A stretch of DNA of 64,000 nt, from positions 124,001 to 188,000 of the forward strand of contig JAEZMD010000018.1 in NCBI GenBank assembly GCA_023435745.1, given 5' to 3'. Below are positions 53,084 through 61,135 of the stretch, one piece after another. Origin of the DNA: Bacillota bacterium (GTDB lineage: Bacteria; Bacillota; Clostridia; Acetivibrionales; DTU013). Below the pieces are notes generated by a model that worked only from the letters and a program-made list of their open reading frames with translations, was not told the DNA's origin and did not search any database. Every line of letters begins with the position of its first letter. Positions within the stretch are counted from its first letter, which is position 1. The position numbers and the translations under genes are program-made.

Positions 53084-53310
53084 TCGCAAATATCCTCGAC
53101 ATCTATATTCTTTGCATCCTCAATGCGCAGCGTCAGTTCATAGCCCCGCAGGGTCAGCTCGATGGGATCTCCCATTGGAGCGAATTTCCGAATCATCACT
53201 ATCGTTTTTGGCGTCAGACCCATGTCCAGCAGCCTGTCCCTTAAAGCGCCCCCGCCATGCACTGCAACAATTTTCGCCTTTTTTCCGATTGGTAGCTGGT
53301 CTAATGTCAT
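53080..53310 (-). CDS. feoA: Ferrous iron transport protein A (first copy)
   Basis: 76 residues of the SH3-like FeoA family, with GALRDRLLDMGLTPKTIV and APMGDPIELTLRGYELTLR. It acts with FeoB at the inner face of the membrane. Stop overlaps the feoB start. AGGAGTGACAGGAT precedes the ATG. Confidence 0.93.
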   Translation of the reverse strand: MTLDQLPIGKKAKIVAVHGGGALRDRLLDMGLTPKTIVMIRKFAPMGDPIELTLRGYELTLRIEDAKNIDVEDICE

Positions 53311-53444
53311 ACTATCCTGTCACTCCTTCGTATATTCAGCACTATTTTAACCTATAGCTGAACAGTTTACCATAACTTTTTCTAACAGCAGACGTCAGAT
53401 TTTCATAGGTAAAATAGTTGAAATGAAAAATAGCTAAAATGGGC

Positions 53445-53478
53445 AAAAAGAAGACCTGTTAAGTGTTAACAGGTCTTC
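53445..53478 (-). terminator. Terminator of rubrerythrin
   Basis: A perfect 13-bp stem GAAGACCTGTTAA / TTAACAGGTCTTC with loop 53463-53465; read on the - strand it is followed by TTTTT. It lies 39 bp downstream of the rubrerythrin stop. Confidence 0.9.
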
Positions 53479-53516
53479 GAGGGTTAGTGCGCTGAACTTT
53501 TTTACGACTTATATAA

Positions 53517-54059
53517 TTAATAATTTTCTGCTCTTACTTCAAAATAAGACTGGGGATGCTTGCAGACCGGGCAAAGTGCGGGAGCGGAAACGCCAATGTG
53601 GATGTGACCGCAGTTCCTGCATTTCCAGGCGACTGTGCCGTCCTTCAGGAATATCTTTCCTTCTTCCAGGTTCTTCAATAACTTCAGATAACGCTCCTCA
53701 TGCTCTTTCTCAACCTTGGCTACCATCTCAAAAGCAGCGGCAAGCTCATTGAATCCTTCGTTGCGGGCATCCTCGGCAAAGCCTTTGTACATATCGGTCC
53801 ATTCATAATTCTCGCCAGCGGCGGCATCCTTGAGGTTCTCTGCCGTTGAGCCGATTGCGCCGCCATGTAAAGCTTTAAACCACAATTTTGCATGTTCCTT
53901 TTCATTCTCTGCTGTTTCCATAAAGATGTCTGATAATTGCTCATAACCTTCTTTTTTCGCCTGGGAAGCATAATACGTATACTTGGTTCTAGCCTGAGCT
54001 TCACCTGCAAATGCAGCCATAAGATTTTGTTCCGTCTTTGTACCCTTCAGTTCTTTCAT
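53517..54059 (-). CDS. rbr: Rubrerythrin
   Basis: 180 residues: four-helix diiron domain with the Glu/His ligands (FAGEAQARTKYTYY, ENEKEHAKLW, EMVAKVEKEHEERY) and C-terminal rubredoxin domain with WKCRNCGH and LCPVCKHP. It reduces hydrogen peroxide in anaerobes. ATG follows AGGAG by 8 nt and the gene is monocistronic. Confidence 0.95.
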   Translation of the reverse strand: MKELKGTKTEQNLMAAFAGEAQARTKYTYYASQAKKEGYEQLSDIFMETAENEKEHAKLWFKALHGGAIGSTAENLKDAAAGENYEWTDMYKGFAEDARNEGFNELAAAFEMVAKVEKEHEERYLKLLKNLEEGKIFLKDGTVAWKCRNCGHIHIGVSAPALCPVCKHPQSYFEVRAENY

Positions 54060-54229
54060 TGCAATATCTCCTTTTCTTTATTAATAATGAATTTGGTATT
54101 AGTAATGATCCGGGCATAATTCGCCCTGACCGGTATAGCCAATAAATATATACACAAAAAGAACACATTTGAAACAAATAATTTGCCCAAGGGATTACCA
54201 TGTTGAACCATTCGGAGGATCATTCAGAA

Positions 54230-54607
54230 TCATTCGGAGGATTTCGCAGATTTCACGTGAGCTTCGATTTTTTCAAAGGTCTCCTGGCTGATAACATGTT
54301 CCATACGGCAGGCGTCTGCAACTGCCGTATCCTGACTGACTCCGATTGTGACCAGATAGTCCGTGAGCAGGCGGTGGCGACTGTATACTTGCTCTGCAAT
54401 CCGGCGGCCGGATGGGGTCAGCTCTATCTGGCCTTCCTTATCCATTTTAACATGTCCGGCTTTCTTTAAAATAGACATGGCACGGCTTACGCTCGGCTTT
54501 GAAAAAGACAGCGCGTGGGCGATGTCAACCGAACGGACATAGCCGGTTTCGCTGGCCAGCATATAAATGGTTTCAAGATAATTTTCTCCGGATTCCTGTA
54601 TTTTCAT
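54230..54607 (-). CDS. DtxR/MntR-family metal-dependent repressor
   Basis: 125 residues: N-terminal winged helix with SGENYLETIYMLASETGYVR, DIAHALSFSKPSVSRAMSIL (recognition helix), then the dimerisation/metal domain with SRHRLLTDYL, DACRMEHVISQETFEKI. No SH3 tail, as in MntR. It should repress its targets when loaded with Fe2+ or Mn2+. It is divergent from the second feo operon with palindromes between them. ATG 54607 is chosen since a longer frame starts inside the promoter region. Confidence 0.88.
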   Translation of the reverse strand: MKIQESGENYLETIYMLASETGYVRSVDIAHALSFSKPSVSRAMSILKKAGHVKMDKEGQIELTPSGRRIAEQVYSRHRLLTDYLVTIGVSQDTAVADACRMEHVISQETFEKIEAHVKSAKSSE

Positions 54608-54678
54608 CTTTCCACCTTGTCTAATAAAAGTACTGCTATAATAGTAACATTTATCTGCCACATTCGCAAATGTTTCTC

Positions 54679-54707
54679 TTGACAAATAATATCGGCAGGC
54701 GTAGACT
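54679..54707 (+). promoter_or_regulatory. Promoter of the second feo operon
   Basis: TTGACA (54679-54684) and TAGACT (54702-54707), 17-bp spacer. Predicted start near 54714, just before the first operator palindrome. Confidence 0.65.
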
Positions 54708-54723
54708 AGACATTAGGAAGGGA

Positions 54724-54737
54724 TTAGCATATGCTAA
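54724..54737. promoter_or_regulatory. DtxR-family operator, site 1
   Basis: TTAGCATATGCTAA, a perfect 14-bp palindrome with the TTAG...CTAA ends of iron-repressor boxes. It lies about +10 from the predicted start, where a bound repressor would block transcription. Confidence 0.75.
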
Positions 54738-54758
54738 CCCCTAGTTTAAAAACATTAC

Positions 54759-54774
54759 GTTAGCTATGGCTAAC
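54759..54774. promoter_or_regulatory. DtxR-family operator, site 2
   Basis: GTTAGCTATGGCTAAC: outer six bases are perfectly inverted (GTTAGC/GCTAAC) around TATG, 35 bp after site 1 and just before the first feoA ribosome site. Confidence 0.65.
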
Positions 54775-54794
54775 TGCTATAGGAGGAAATTGAT

Positions 54795-55043
54795 ATGGCA
54801 ATGGGAAACGCAGCAACGCTGGAGCATACAATGCCGCTTAGCATGGTGGGAGCCGGAGGGGTAGTACATGTCAGATCCATACGCGGAAGGGACGATGTCA
54901 GGCACTTTCTCACAAACCTTGGCTTTGTTGAGAATGCTGAGGTTTCTGTTGTGAATGAACTGAACGGTAATGTGATTGTGAATGTTAAGGGTACCAGAAT
55001 AGCTATCAGCAAAGCGATGGCTAACCGGGTACACACAGCATGA
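54795..55043 (+). CDS. FeoA-like protein (second operon, first of two)
   Basis: 82 residues: RSIRGRDDVRHFLTNLGFVE, VNVKGTRIAISKAMANRV — the FeoA SH3 fold with a modified loop. ATG follows AGGAGG by 8 nt. Two FeoA-like genes in tandem precede feoB here. Confidence 0.85.
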   Translation: MAMGNAATLEHTMPLSMVGAGGVVHVRSIRGRDDVRHFLTNLGFVENAEVSVVNELNGNVIVNVKGTRIAISKAMANRVHTA

Positions 55044-55129
55044 TTTTTCGGGCTCGCACGATATGATTTCCCGGGTTTACACGTTACAATCATGCGGAAG
55101 GAACAGAACTTGAAGAAGGAGCATTTAAG

Positions 55130-55351
55130 ATGAAAACACTGAAAGAAGTTAAATGCGGAGAAACCGTATCTGTTGCGAAGCTTAACGGCGCCGGTCCGCT
55201 AAAGCGCCGCATAATGGACATGGGGATCACAAAGGGTACAGAGATTTTTGTCAGAAAGGTCGCTCCCCTGGGTGATCCGATCGAGGTCAATGTACGGGGA
55301 TACGAGCTTTCCATTCGTAAGACGGAAGCTGAAAATATTGAAGTGGAATAA
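55130..55351 (+). CDS. feoA: FeoA (second operon, second of two)
   Basis: 73 residues, a standard FeoA: GAGPLKRRIMDMGITKGT and APLGDPIEVNVRGYELSIRK. It is much closer to the FeoA at 53080-53310 than is the gene before it. It starts 86 bp after that gene; GAAGGAG lies 6-8 nt before the ATG. Confidence 0.93.
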   Translation: MKTLKEVKCGETVSVAKLNGAGPLKRRIMDMGITKGTEIFVRKVAPLGDPIEVNVRGYELSIRKTEAENIEVE

Positions 55352-55377
55352 GTAAGGGCAGTAATTTTTACGGATTG

Positions 55378-55393
55378 GTTAGCATATGCTAAC
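55378..55393. promoter_or_regulatory. DtxR-family operator, site 3, inside the operon
   Basis: GTTAGCATATGCTAAC, a perfect 16-bp palindrome whose core equals site 1. It sits in the 62-bp gap between feoA and feoB, 20 bp ahead of the feoB start, so it may control an internal promoter or act as a roadblock. Confidence 0.75.
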
Positions 55394-55413
55394 ACACAAC
55401 GAAGGAGGTACGT

Positions 55414-57573
55414 ATGGGTATCAAAATTGCTCTTGTCGGTAACCCAAACTGCGGCAAGACAACGATGTTCAATGATTTGACAGGCAGCAGCCAATATGTG
55501 GGCAACTGGCCGGGTGTAACCGTAGAAAAAAAGGAGGGGAAGCTGCGCGGTCATAAAGATGTGATAATTACAGACCTGCCCGGTATTTATTCGCTTTCTC
55601 CCTATACGCTTGAAGAGGTCGTCAGTCGTGATTACCTGATCAAAGAGAGGCCTGACGCCGTCATTAACCTCGTAGACGGGACGAATCTGGAGCGCAACCT
55701 GTATCTGACGACACAGGTAGTAGATCTCGGGATTCCTGTTGTAATCGCTTTGAATATGATGGATCTTGTTAAAAAGTCCGGTGATAAAATCGATCTGCAA
55801 AAGCTTAGTAAGGCTCTTGGGTGTGAAATCGTTGAAACCTCCGCTCTAAAGGGCTACGGTTCCATGGAAGCTGCCGAAAAAGCCATTTTGCTGGCCGGAG
55901 AAAAAAGCAGCGCCGTGCCGCAGCACAAATTCAGCACGCCGGTAGAGGAAGCATTGGATGCCATCTCCGAAATCGGAAAGGGCTTTGCAGAACTACGAAG
56001 CTTGCGCTGGCTTTCGATAAAATTGTTTGAAAGGGATGAAAAGGTTCTTCAAGAGCTGCAGCTCAGCCGTGAGGATGCTGACTGTCTTGAAACCATTATT
56101 TCATCAGTTGAAAATACACTGGACGACGATAGTGAAAGCATTATTGCAAACGAGCGTTATTTATATATCTCGGATCTGATGAGTAGCTGTGTGCGCAAAA
56201 GCAGCAGAGCAATGACCACGTCGGACAAAATTGATCGGATCGTTACAAACCGCTGGCTTGCGCTGCCCATTTTTGCTCTGGTGATGTTCCTTGTATATTA
56301 TGTTTCCGTCACAACCATTGGAGCTATTGTTACAGACTGGACCAATGACACACTTTTCGGGGAATGGATTCAGCCTGCGGTGAATGAGTGGCTCATAAAT
56401 ATTGGTGCGGCTGAATGGATCACCGGACTGATCGTGGATGGGGTCATCGGCGGTGTGGGAGCTGTATTGGGCTTTGTGCCGCAAATGCTCATTCTGTTCT
56501 GCTTATTGTCCCTATTGGAGGACTGCGGTTATATGGCGCGTGTTGCGTTCATCATGGACCGTATATTCCACAAATTCGGTCTTTCAGGAAAAAGCTTTAT
56601 CCCGCTTCTGATATCCTCAGGCTGCGGTGTGCCCGGTATTATGGCCACAAAGACAATTGAAAATGAAAAAGACCGCCGAATGACGATCATGACCACTACA
56701 TTTATTCCCTGCGGCGCGAAACTGCCGGTTATTGCGCTAATCGCGGGTGCTATCCTTGGAGGCGCATGGTGGATGGCTCCTGCGATGTACTTTATGGGCA
56801 TTGGAGCGGTCATTATTTCCGGCATTATTCTAAAGAAAACGAAAATGTTTTCCGGTGATCCCGCTCCTTTTGTAATGGAACTGCCCCAGTACCATCTGCC
56901 GGCTCCTAAAGGCGTGCTTATTCATATGTGGGAACGCAGCAAGGCGTTCATCATTAAAGCGGGTACGGTAATCTTTGTAGCCTGCGGCGTAATTTGGTTT
57001 CTATCAGCCTTCGGATTCGCTGACGGCTCCTTCGGCATGGTAGATCAGGAAGCCAGTTTGCTGGCTGTTATTGGCAGCGTAATAGCGCCGATTTTTGCCC
57101 CTCTGGGTTTTGGGAACTGGAAGGCGGCTGCGGCAACTGTAACAGGCCTGGTGGCGAAGGAGAACGTTGTGGGTACGTTTGGTGTGCTTAGCGGCATGGC
57201 GGAAATGGGTGAGGACGATCCCGGCCTATGGCTTGCTGTCATGCAGATATTCCCAAGCGCTGCGGCGGCAATGTCCTTTCTGATTTTCAATTTACTTTGC
57301 GCTCCATGCTTTGCGGCTATTGGCGCGATCAGGCGAGAAATGGGCAGTGCGAAATGGACATGGTTCGCGATTGGATATCAGACGCTGTTTGCTTATGCGA
57401 TTGCTTTTATCGCATATCAACTGGCTAATGTGTTTAATGGCGAAACGTTTGGGGCAGGTGCGGTCATCGCACTGATTGTGCTGGCAGGGATGCTTTATCT
57501 GCTGCTGCGTCCTGCACCTGATAATAAAAAAGAACTCCGGCATGCTGACGTAAAAGCAAATGCCGTTGTTTAG
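55414..57573 (+). CDS. feoB: Ferrous iron transport protein B (second copy)
   Basis: 719 residues. G domain with GNPNCGKTT, DLPGIYSLSPYTLEE, and NMMDLV; helical GDI-like domain (~165-265); then ten or so TM segments with gate motifs SGCGVPGIMATKTIENEKDRR (split across the loop) and NLLCAPCFAAIG. Preceded by AAGGAGG. It differs in length and sequence from the copy at 51-53 kb, so the two are not a recent duplication. Confidence 0.95.
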   Translation: MGIKIALVGNPNCGKTTMFNDLTGSSQYVGNWPGVTVEKKEGKLRGHKDVIITDLPGIYSLSPYTLEEVVSRDYLIKERPDAVINLVDGTNLERNLYLTTQVVDLGIPVVIALNMMDLVKKSGDKIDLQKLSKALGCEIVETSALKGYGSMEAAEKAILLAGEKSSAVPQHKFSTPVEEALDAISEIGKGFAELRSLRWLSIKLFERDEKVLQELQLSREDADCLETIISSVENTLDDDSESIIANERYLYISDLMSSCVRKSSRAMTTSDKIDRIVTNRWLALPIFALVMFLVYYVSVTTIGAIVTDWTNDTLFGEWIQPAVNEWLINIGAAEWITGLIVDGVIGGVGAVLGFVPQMLILFCLLSLLEDCGYMARVAFIMDRIFHKFGLSGKSFIPLLISSGCGVPGIMATKTIENEKDRRMTIMTTTFIPCGAKLPVIALIAGAILGGAWWMAPAMYFMGIGAVIISGIILKKTKMFSGDPAPFVMELPQYHLPAPKGVLIHMWERSKAFIIKAGTVIFVACGVIWFLSAFGFADGSFGMVDQEASLLAVIGSVIAPIFAPLGFGNWKAAAATVTGLVAKENVVGTFGVLSGMAEMGEDDPGLWLAVMQIFPSAAAAMSFLIFNLLCAPCFAAIGAIRREMGSAKWTWFAIGYQTLFAYAIAFIAYQLANVFNGETFGAGAVIALIVLAGMLYLLLRPAPDNKKELRHADVKANAVV

Positions 57574-57585
57574 GAGGTCATGAAT

Positions 57586-57741
57586 ATGAATTTGCCTACA
57601 ATAATACTAAGCGTTTTCCTGGTTCTTTTATTCGCTCTTGCAATTCGCCATCTGGTGAAAAAGGGTACATGCTCCGGCTGCAATGAGAAAAGCTCATGCA
57701 ATACCGGCGGATGTGGGCACTGCAACGGCTGCCATAAATAA
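57586..57741 (+). CDS. FeoB-associated Cys-rich membrane protein
   Basis: 51 residues: one TM segment (LPTIILSVFLVLLFALAIRH), then a Cys-rich tail with TCSGCNEKSSC and GGCGHCNGCHK (seven Cys). This is the known small partner encoded after feoB in Firmicutes (FeoB_associated family). ATG 57586 lies 6-7 nt after AGGAGGT; the ATG at 57580 is too close. Confidence 0.9.
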   Translation: MNLPTIILSVFLVLLFALAIRHLVKKGTCSGCNEKSSCNTGGCGHCNGCHK

Positions 57742-57871
57742 TTGAAAGATCAGGATGGTTTATTGCTATTCACACTATCATGGATATTGTGCAATAACGG
57801 AAACGAGAGCTGCATTTGAAAGAGCTGTATAACGAAGCCGCCCCCTTTGCCGCATAAATGATACGAAATGG

Positions 57872-57900
57872 TTGATAAACTGATGATTCAGCTTTATAAT
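57872..57900 (+). promoter_or_regulatory. Promoter of the acyl-CoA ligase gene
   Basis: TTGATA (57872-57877) and TATAAT (57895-57900), 17-bp spacer. It places the transcript start near 57907, so translation must begin at 57944. The rest of the 202-bp gap after the feo operon holds no gene. Confidence 0.75.
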
Positions 57901-57943
57901 ATAACTAATGTTTTGTATTTATGTAGCATGGGAGGATGGAGCA

Positions 57944-59578
57944 ATGCCTATCACTGAACTATTGTCGCGCAATGCGGATTTATACGGGCAGGAAACATGT
58001 CTGACGGAGATCAATCTGGATCTCCAGGATCGTCACAATGTCATCTGGCGCGAATATGAACTGATTGAGAACAATCCGGCCGGCGAATACCGCCGCGAGA
58101 TGACATGGCGTGTCTTTGACGAGAAAGCGAACCGGTTTGCCAATCTTCTGCTCAGAAGAGGGATTAAAAAGGGAGATAAGGTAGCTATTCTTCTGATGAA
58201 TTGTCTGGAGTGGCTGCCGATTTATTTTGGAATATTAAAGACAGGCGCTATTGCAGTGCCTCTGAACTTTCGTTATACTGCCGAAGAAATAAAATATTGT
58301 CTCGGCTTGTCTGATACAATTGCTCTGATATTCGGACCTGAATTTATTGGACGTATTGAGGCCATTTACGACCAGATTCCCAAAGTGAAAACGCTTCTTT
58401 TTGCAGGGGAGGACCGTCCTACCTTTGCAGAAAATTATGACCGCCTGACTGCCAATTGCTCTTCCGAACGCCCGCAGATAAAACTGTCGGACGAGGAGGA
58501 TGCAGTTATATATTTCTCCTCCGGGACTACGGGATTCCCCAAAGCGATCCTGCATACGCATGCCAGCCTGATGTCGGCGTGCTATACGGAGCAAAAGCAC
58601 CACGGCCAGACCCGCGAGGATAATTTTTTATGTATTCCTCCGCTTTACCATACCGGCGCAAAGATGCACTGGTTCGGAAGCCTGCTGTCGGGTAGCAAGG
58701 CTGTTTTACTCCGCGGGATTAAGCCTGAATGGATACTGAGGACAGTTTCCGAGGAAAGAATCACAATCGTTTGGCTGTTGGTTCCATGGGCTCAGGATAT
58801 CCTGGACGCCATCGACAGCGGAGATGTGAAGCTCAAGGATTATGATCTTTCGAGCTGGAGAATGATGCATATCGGCGCGCAGCCGGTTCCTCCCAGCTTG
58901 ATTCACCGCTGGAAAAAGTATTTCCCCAACCATCTTTATGATACAAACTATGGACTCAGTGAATCCATTGGCCCGGGTTGTGTTCACCTGGGCACGGAAA
59001 ACATTCATAAGGTCGGCGCTATAGGAATACCGGGATATCGCTGGGAAACCAGGATAGTGGATGAACGGGGCGGAAGCGTTGATAAAGGAGCGGTTGGAGA
59101 ACTTGCGGTGCGGGGACCCGGCGTAATGAAGTGTTATTACAACGACCCGAAGGCAACAGCCGCAGTGCTCAGAGACAGCTGGCTTTTTACGGGAGATATG
59201 GCCAAAGAGGATGAGGATGGCTTTATCTATCTTGTTGACCGAAAAAAAGATGTGATTATCAGCGGAGGGGAGAATCTGTATCCCGTACAGATCGAAGATT
59301 TTCTGCGCGCCCATGAAGCCATAAAGGATGTGGCGGTCATTGGCCTGCCTGATGCCCGTTTGGGTGAGATCGCGGCTGCCATTATTGAGCTGAAGCCCGG
59401 CTGCCGGTGCAGCGATGAGGAAATCGAAGCCTTTTGCTCGCCCATGCCTCGGTATAAGCGGCCGAGAAAGGTAATTTTCGACTGTGTTCCGCGCAATCCG
59501 ACTGGCAAGATCGAAAAGCCGCGTTTAAGAGAGAAATATGGAGCAGCCGGCCTTGTCGCACATCAGACGGAGGGCTGA
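57944..59578 (+). CDS. Acyl-CoA synthetase-like AMP-forming ligase
   Basis: 544 residues of the ANL superfamily: P-loop YFSSGTTGFPKAILHTH (A3), YGLSESIG (A5), GELAVRGPGVMKCYYNDP (A6/A7), WLFTGDMAKEDEDGFIYLVDRKKDVIISGGENLYP (split: A7 TGD, A8 hinge DRKKD), and A10 PRNPTGKIEKPRLR with the catalytic Lys. It activates a carboxylic acid as an adenylate and transfers it to CoA. The acid cannot be told. Start at ATG 57944 after GGAGGATGGAG. Confidence 0.88.
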   Translation: MPITELLSRNADLYGQETCLTEINLDLQDRHNVIWREYELIENNPAGEYRREMTWRVFDEKANRFANLLLRRGIKKGDKVAILLMNCLEWLPIYFGILKTGAIAVPLNFRYTAEEIKYCLGLSDTIALIFGPEFIGRIEAIYDQIPKVKTLLFAGEDRPTFAENYDRLTANCSSERPQIKLSDEEDAVIYFSSGTTGFPKAILHTHASLMSACYTEQKHHGQTREDNFLCIPPLYHTGAKMHWFGSLLSGSKAVLLRGIKPEWILRTVSEERITIVWLLVPWAQDILDAIDSGDVKLKDYDLSSWRMMHIGAQPVPPSLIHRWKKYFPNHLYDTNYGLSESIGPGCVHLGTENIHKVGAIGIPGYRWETRIVDERGGSVDKGAVGELAVRGPGVMKCYYNDPKATAAVLRDSWLFTGDMAKEDEDGFIYLVDRKKDVIISGGENLYPVQIEDFLRAHEAIKDVAVIGLPDARLGEIAAAIIELKPGCRCSDEEIEAFCSPMPRYKRPRKVIFDCVPRNPTGKIEKPRLREKYGAAGLVAHQTEG

Positions 59579-59610
59579 AACGCATTATCACAGACTAAAG
59601 CGCATAATTC

Positions 59611-59639
59611 TTTACATTTTTCAAAAATTAGGATAAAAT
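59611..59639 (+). promoter_or_regulatory. Promoter of the CheY/CheX-like genes
   Basis: TTTACA (59611-59616) and TAAAAT (59634-59639), 17-bp spacer, about 87 bp before the response regulator start. Confidence 0.65.
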
Positions 59640-59726
59640 TATAATAAAGTGGCAAAAGGCGCTGAAAAGGGTGTTGATTTTGCGACTGAACATTTGTTGA
59701 TTATACAAATTTCGGGGGGTATTGCT

Positions 59727-60098
59727 ATGAGTAACAATCGGCCAACCATCCTCATCTGTGATGATTCTCTGCTGGTAAGGAAAAAAATGAAGGACTGCCT
59801 GATGGAATGCGGCGACTTCAATATTTTGGAAGCGGCCAGCGGGCAAAGCTCTGTTGAGATGTTCACACAGCATAATCCGGATCTCGTTTTTCTGGATATT
59901 GTCATGCCGGACAAGAACGGGATAGACGCGCTCAATGAAATGAAAGCCATCAGAAAAGACGTAAAGGTGATCATGCTATCCTCGTCAGGGACAAGGTCAC
60001 ACCTGAAAGCCGCCATGGATGCGGGGGCGTCTGATTTTATCCAGAAGCCTTGGGAGAAGGACCAAATTGAACACATTGTCAAAAATATTTTCAATTAG
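59727..60098 (+). CDS. CheY-like single-domain response regulator
   Basis: 123 residues: acidic pocket ICDDS, phospho-acceptor Asp in VFLDIVMPDKNG (~residue 57), switch Thr replaced by Ser in LSSSGT, and Lys in IQKPW. No output domain, so it acts by protein contact. ATG 59727 follows GGGGGG by 7-8 nt. The next gene starts 11 bp later and carries a CheX-like part, a likely partner. Confidence 0.9.
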   Translation: MSNNRPTILICDDSLLVRKKMKDCLMECGDFNILEAASGQSSVEMFTQHNPDLVFLDIVMPDKNGIDALNEMKAIRKDVKVIMLSSSGTRSHLKAAMDAGASDFIQKPWEKDQIEHIVKNIFN

Positions 60099-60109
60099 GA
60101 GTGTGAGAT

Positions 60110-60985
60110 ATGTTTAGCCAATACTTTGGACACTATCTTCTGAACAAGAACCTTATCAAACCGGAGCAGTTGGCTGATGCATTGGAATATCAGCGCTCCG
60201 TGCATCTGAAACTGGGTGTGATTGCGATAAACGCGGGATACATGACACCTGCGCAGGTTGAACAGATTCACAATATGCAAAAGAGAGTCGACAAGAGATT
60301 TGGTGAACTGGCAATCGAGCAGGGGTACATAACCGAGGCACAGCTCAACGATATGCTTGGAACTCAGAAACAAGGCCATCTGATGCTGGGACAAGCCCTG
60401 ATCGACAGGAGCTATTTTACCATGGAGCAGCTTCAAAGCGCATTGGATAATTATAAAAAGGAAAACGGTATGTCCGGCAGACAATTCAATGTGATCCGAA
60501 ACGATGATGCCAATGAGATCGAAAAGATATTTCAAAATTTTGGCGAGAGCATGATGAGTAAAACATACAGCGATTATGTCACTCTCCTGATCAAGAACAT
60601 CATCCGGTTCATTGACGACAATCCGACAATCGAGATCAATCAGTTCGAATCGGAACTGAAGGCAGAGTGGTTTGCGCAGCAGGAGATACAGGGAAAGATC
60701 AATTTATATACCGGAATTGCGGCAGACACAGATGTTTTTGTAAAGCTGGCCGGAAAATTTGCGCAGGAGGAGATCACCGAACCCGACGAGCTGGCGCAGG
60801 CCTCCGTTGGAGAGTTCCTGAACCTGCACAACGGGATATTCCTGGTGAACATGTCCAACAACGGTGTGGAGCTTGAGATGCAGCCGCAGACAATATCGCG
60901 GGACTACACCTTAACGTGCCCGAATCAAGCCTATATTGTATCCTGTCACATGATTTGGGGCAAGTTTGATGTCGTGCTGATGTAA
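60110..60985 (+). CDS. Protein with GspE/MshE-N-like repeats and C-terminal CheX-like domain
   Basis: 291 residues. The first ~125 contain three or four repeats of the type LLNKNLIKPEQLADALEYQ and LAIEQGYITEAQLNDMLGTQ, as in the N-terminal domain of GspE/PilB ATPases (some of which bind c-di-GMP). Residues ~150-290 look like CheX/CheC phosphatases (DELAQASVGEFLNLHNGIF with Glu and Asn at the usual places). It could dephosphorylate the neighbouring CheY-like protein and link it to c-di-GMP or pilus control; inferred. Confidence 0.65.
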   Translation: MFSQYFGHYLLNKNLIKPEQLADALEYQRSVHLKLGVIAINAGYMTPAQVEQIHNMQKRVDKRFGELAIEQGYITEAQLNDMLGTQKQGHLMLGQALIDRSYFTMEQLQSALDNYKKENGMSGRQFNVIRNDDANEIEKIFQNFGESMMSKTYSDYVTLLIKNIIRFIDDNPTIEINQFESELKAEWFAQQEIQGKINLYTGIAADTDVFVKLAGKFAQEEITEPDELAQASVGEFLNLHNGIFLVNMSNNGVELEMQPQTISRDYTLTCPNQAYIVSCHMIWGKFDVVLM

Positions 60986-61062
60986 AGTCAAGCGGATGGG
61001 ATGTCATACTGCTGTATGCCCCGGTGTATGCCCGATGCATGCCCCGGTGTTAAATAAAAATT

Positions 61063-61104
61063 AGGAGTTGGACGACAGATCAGATTGCCGCCAGCTCCTT
61101 TTTT
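61063..61104 (+). terminator. Terminator of the CheY/CheX-like operon
   Basis: AGGAGTTGG (61063-61071) pairs with CCAGCTCCT (61091-61099, one G-U), followed by TTTTTT. Upstream, ATGCCCCGGTGT is repeated at 61016 and 61039. Confidence 0.75.
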
Positions 61105-61135
61105 CACCTCTTTTTCACACTTCCGTTTTATACTT

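Noticed and set aside
53311..53400. DtxR-type operator in front of the first feoAB
   Set aside because: The closest stretch (AACCTATAGCTGAA) matches the TTAGCATATGCTAA motif too poorly to call.
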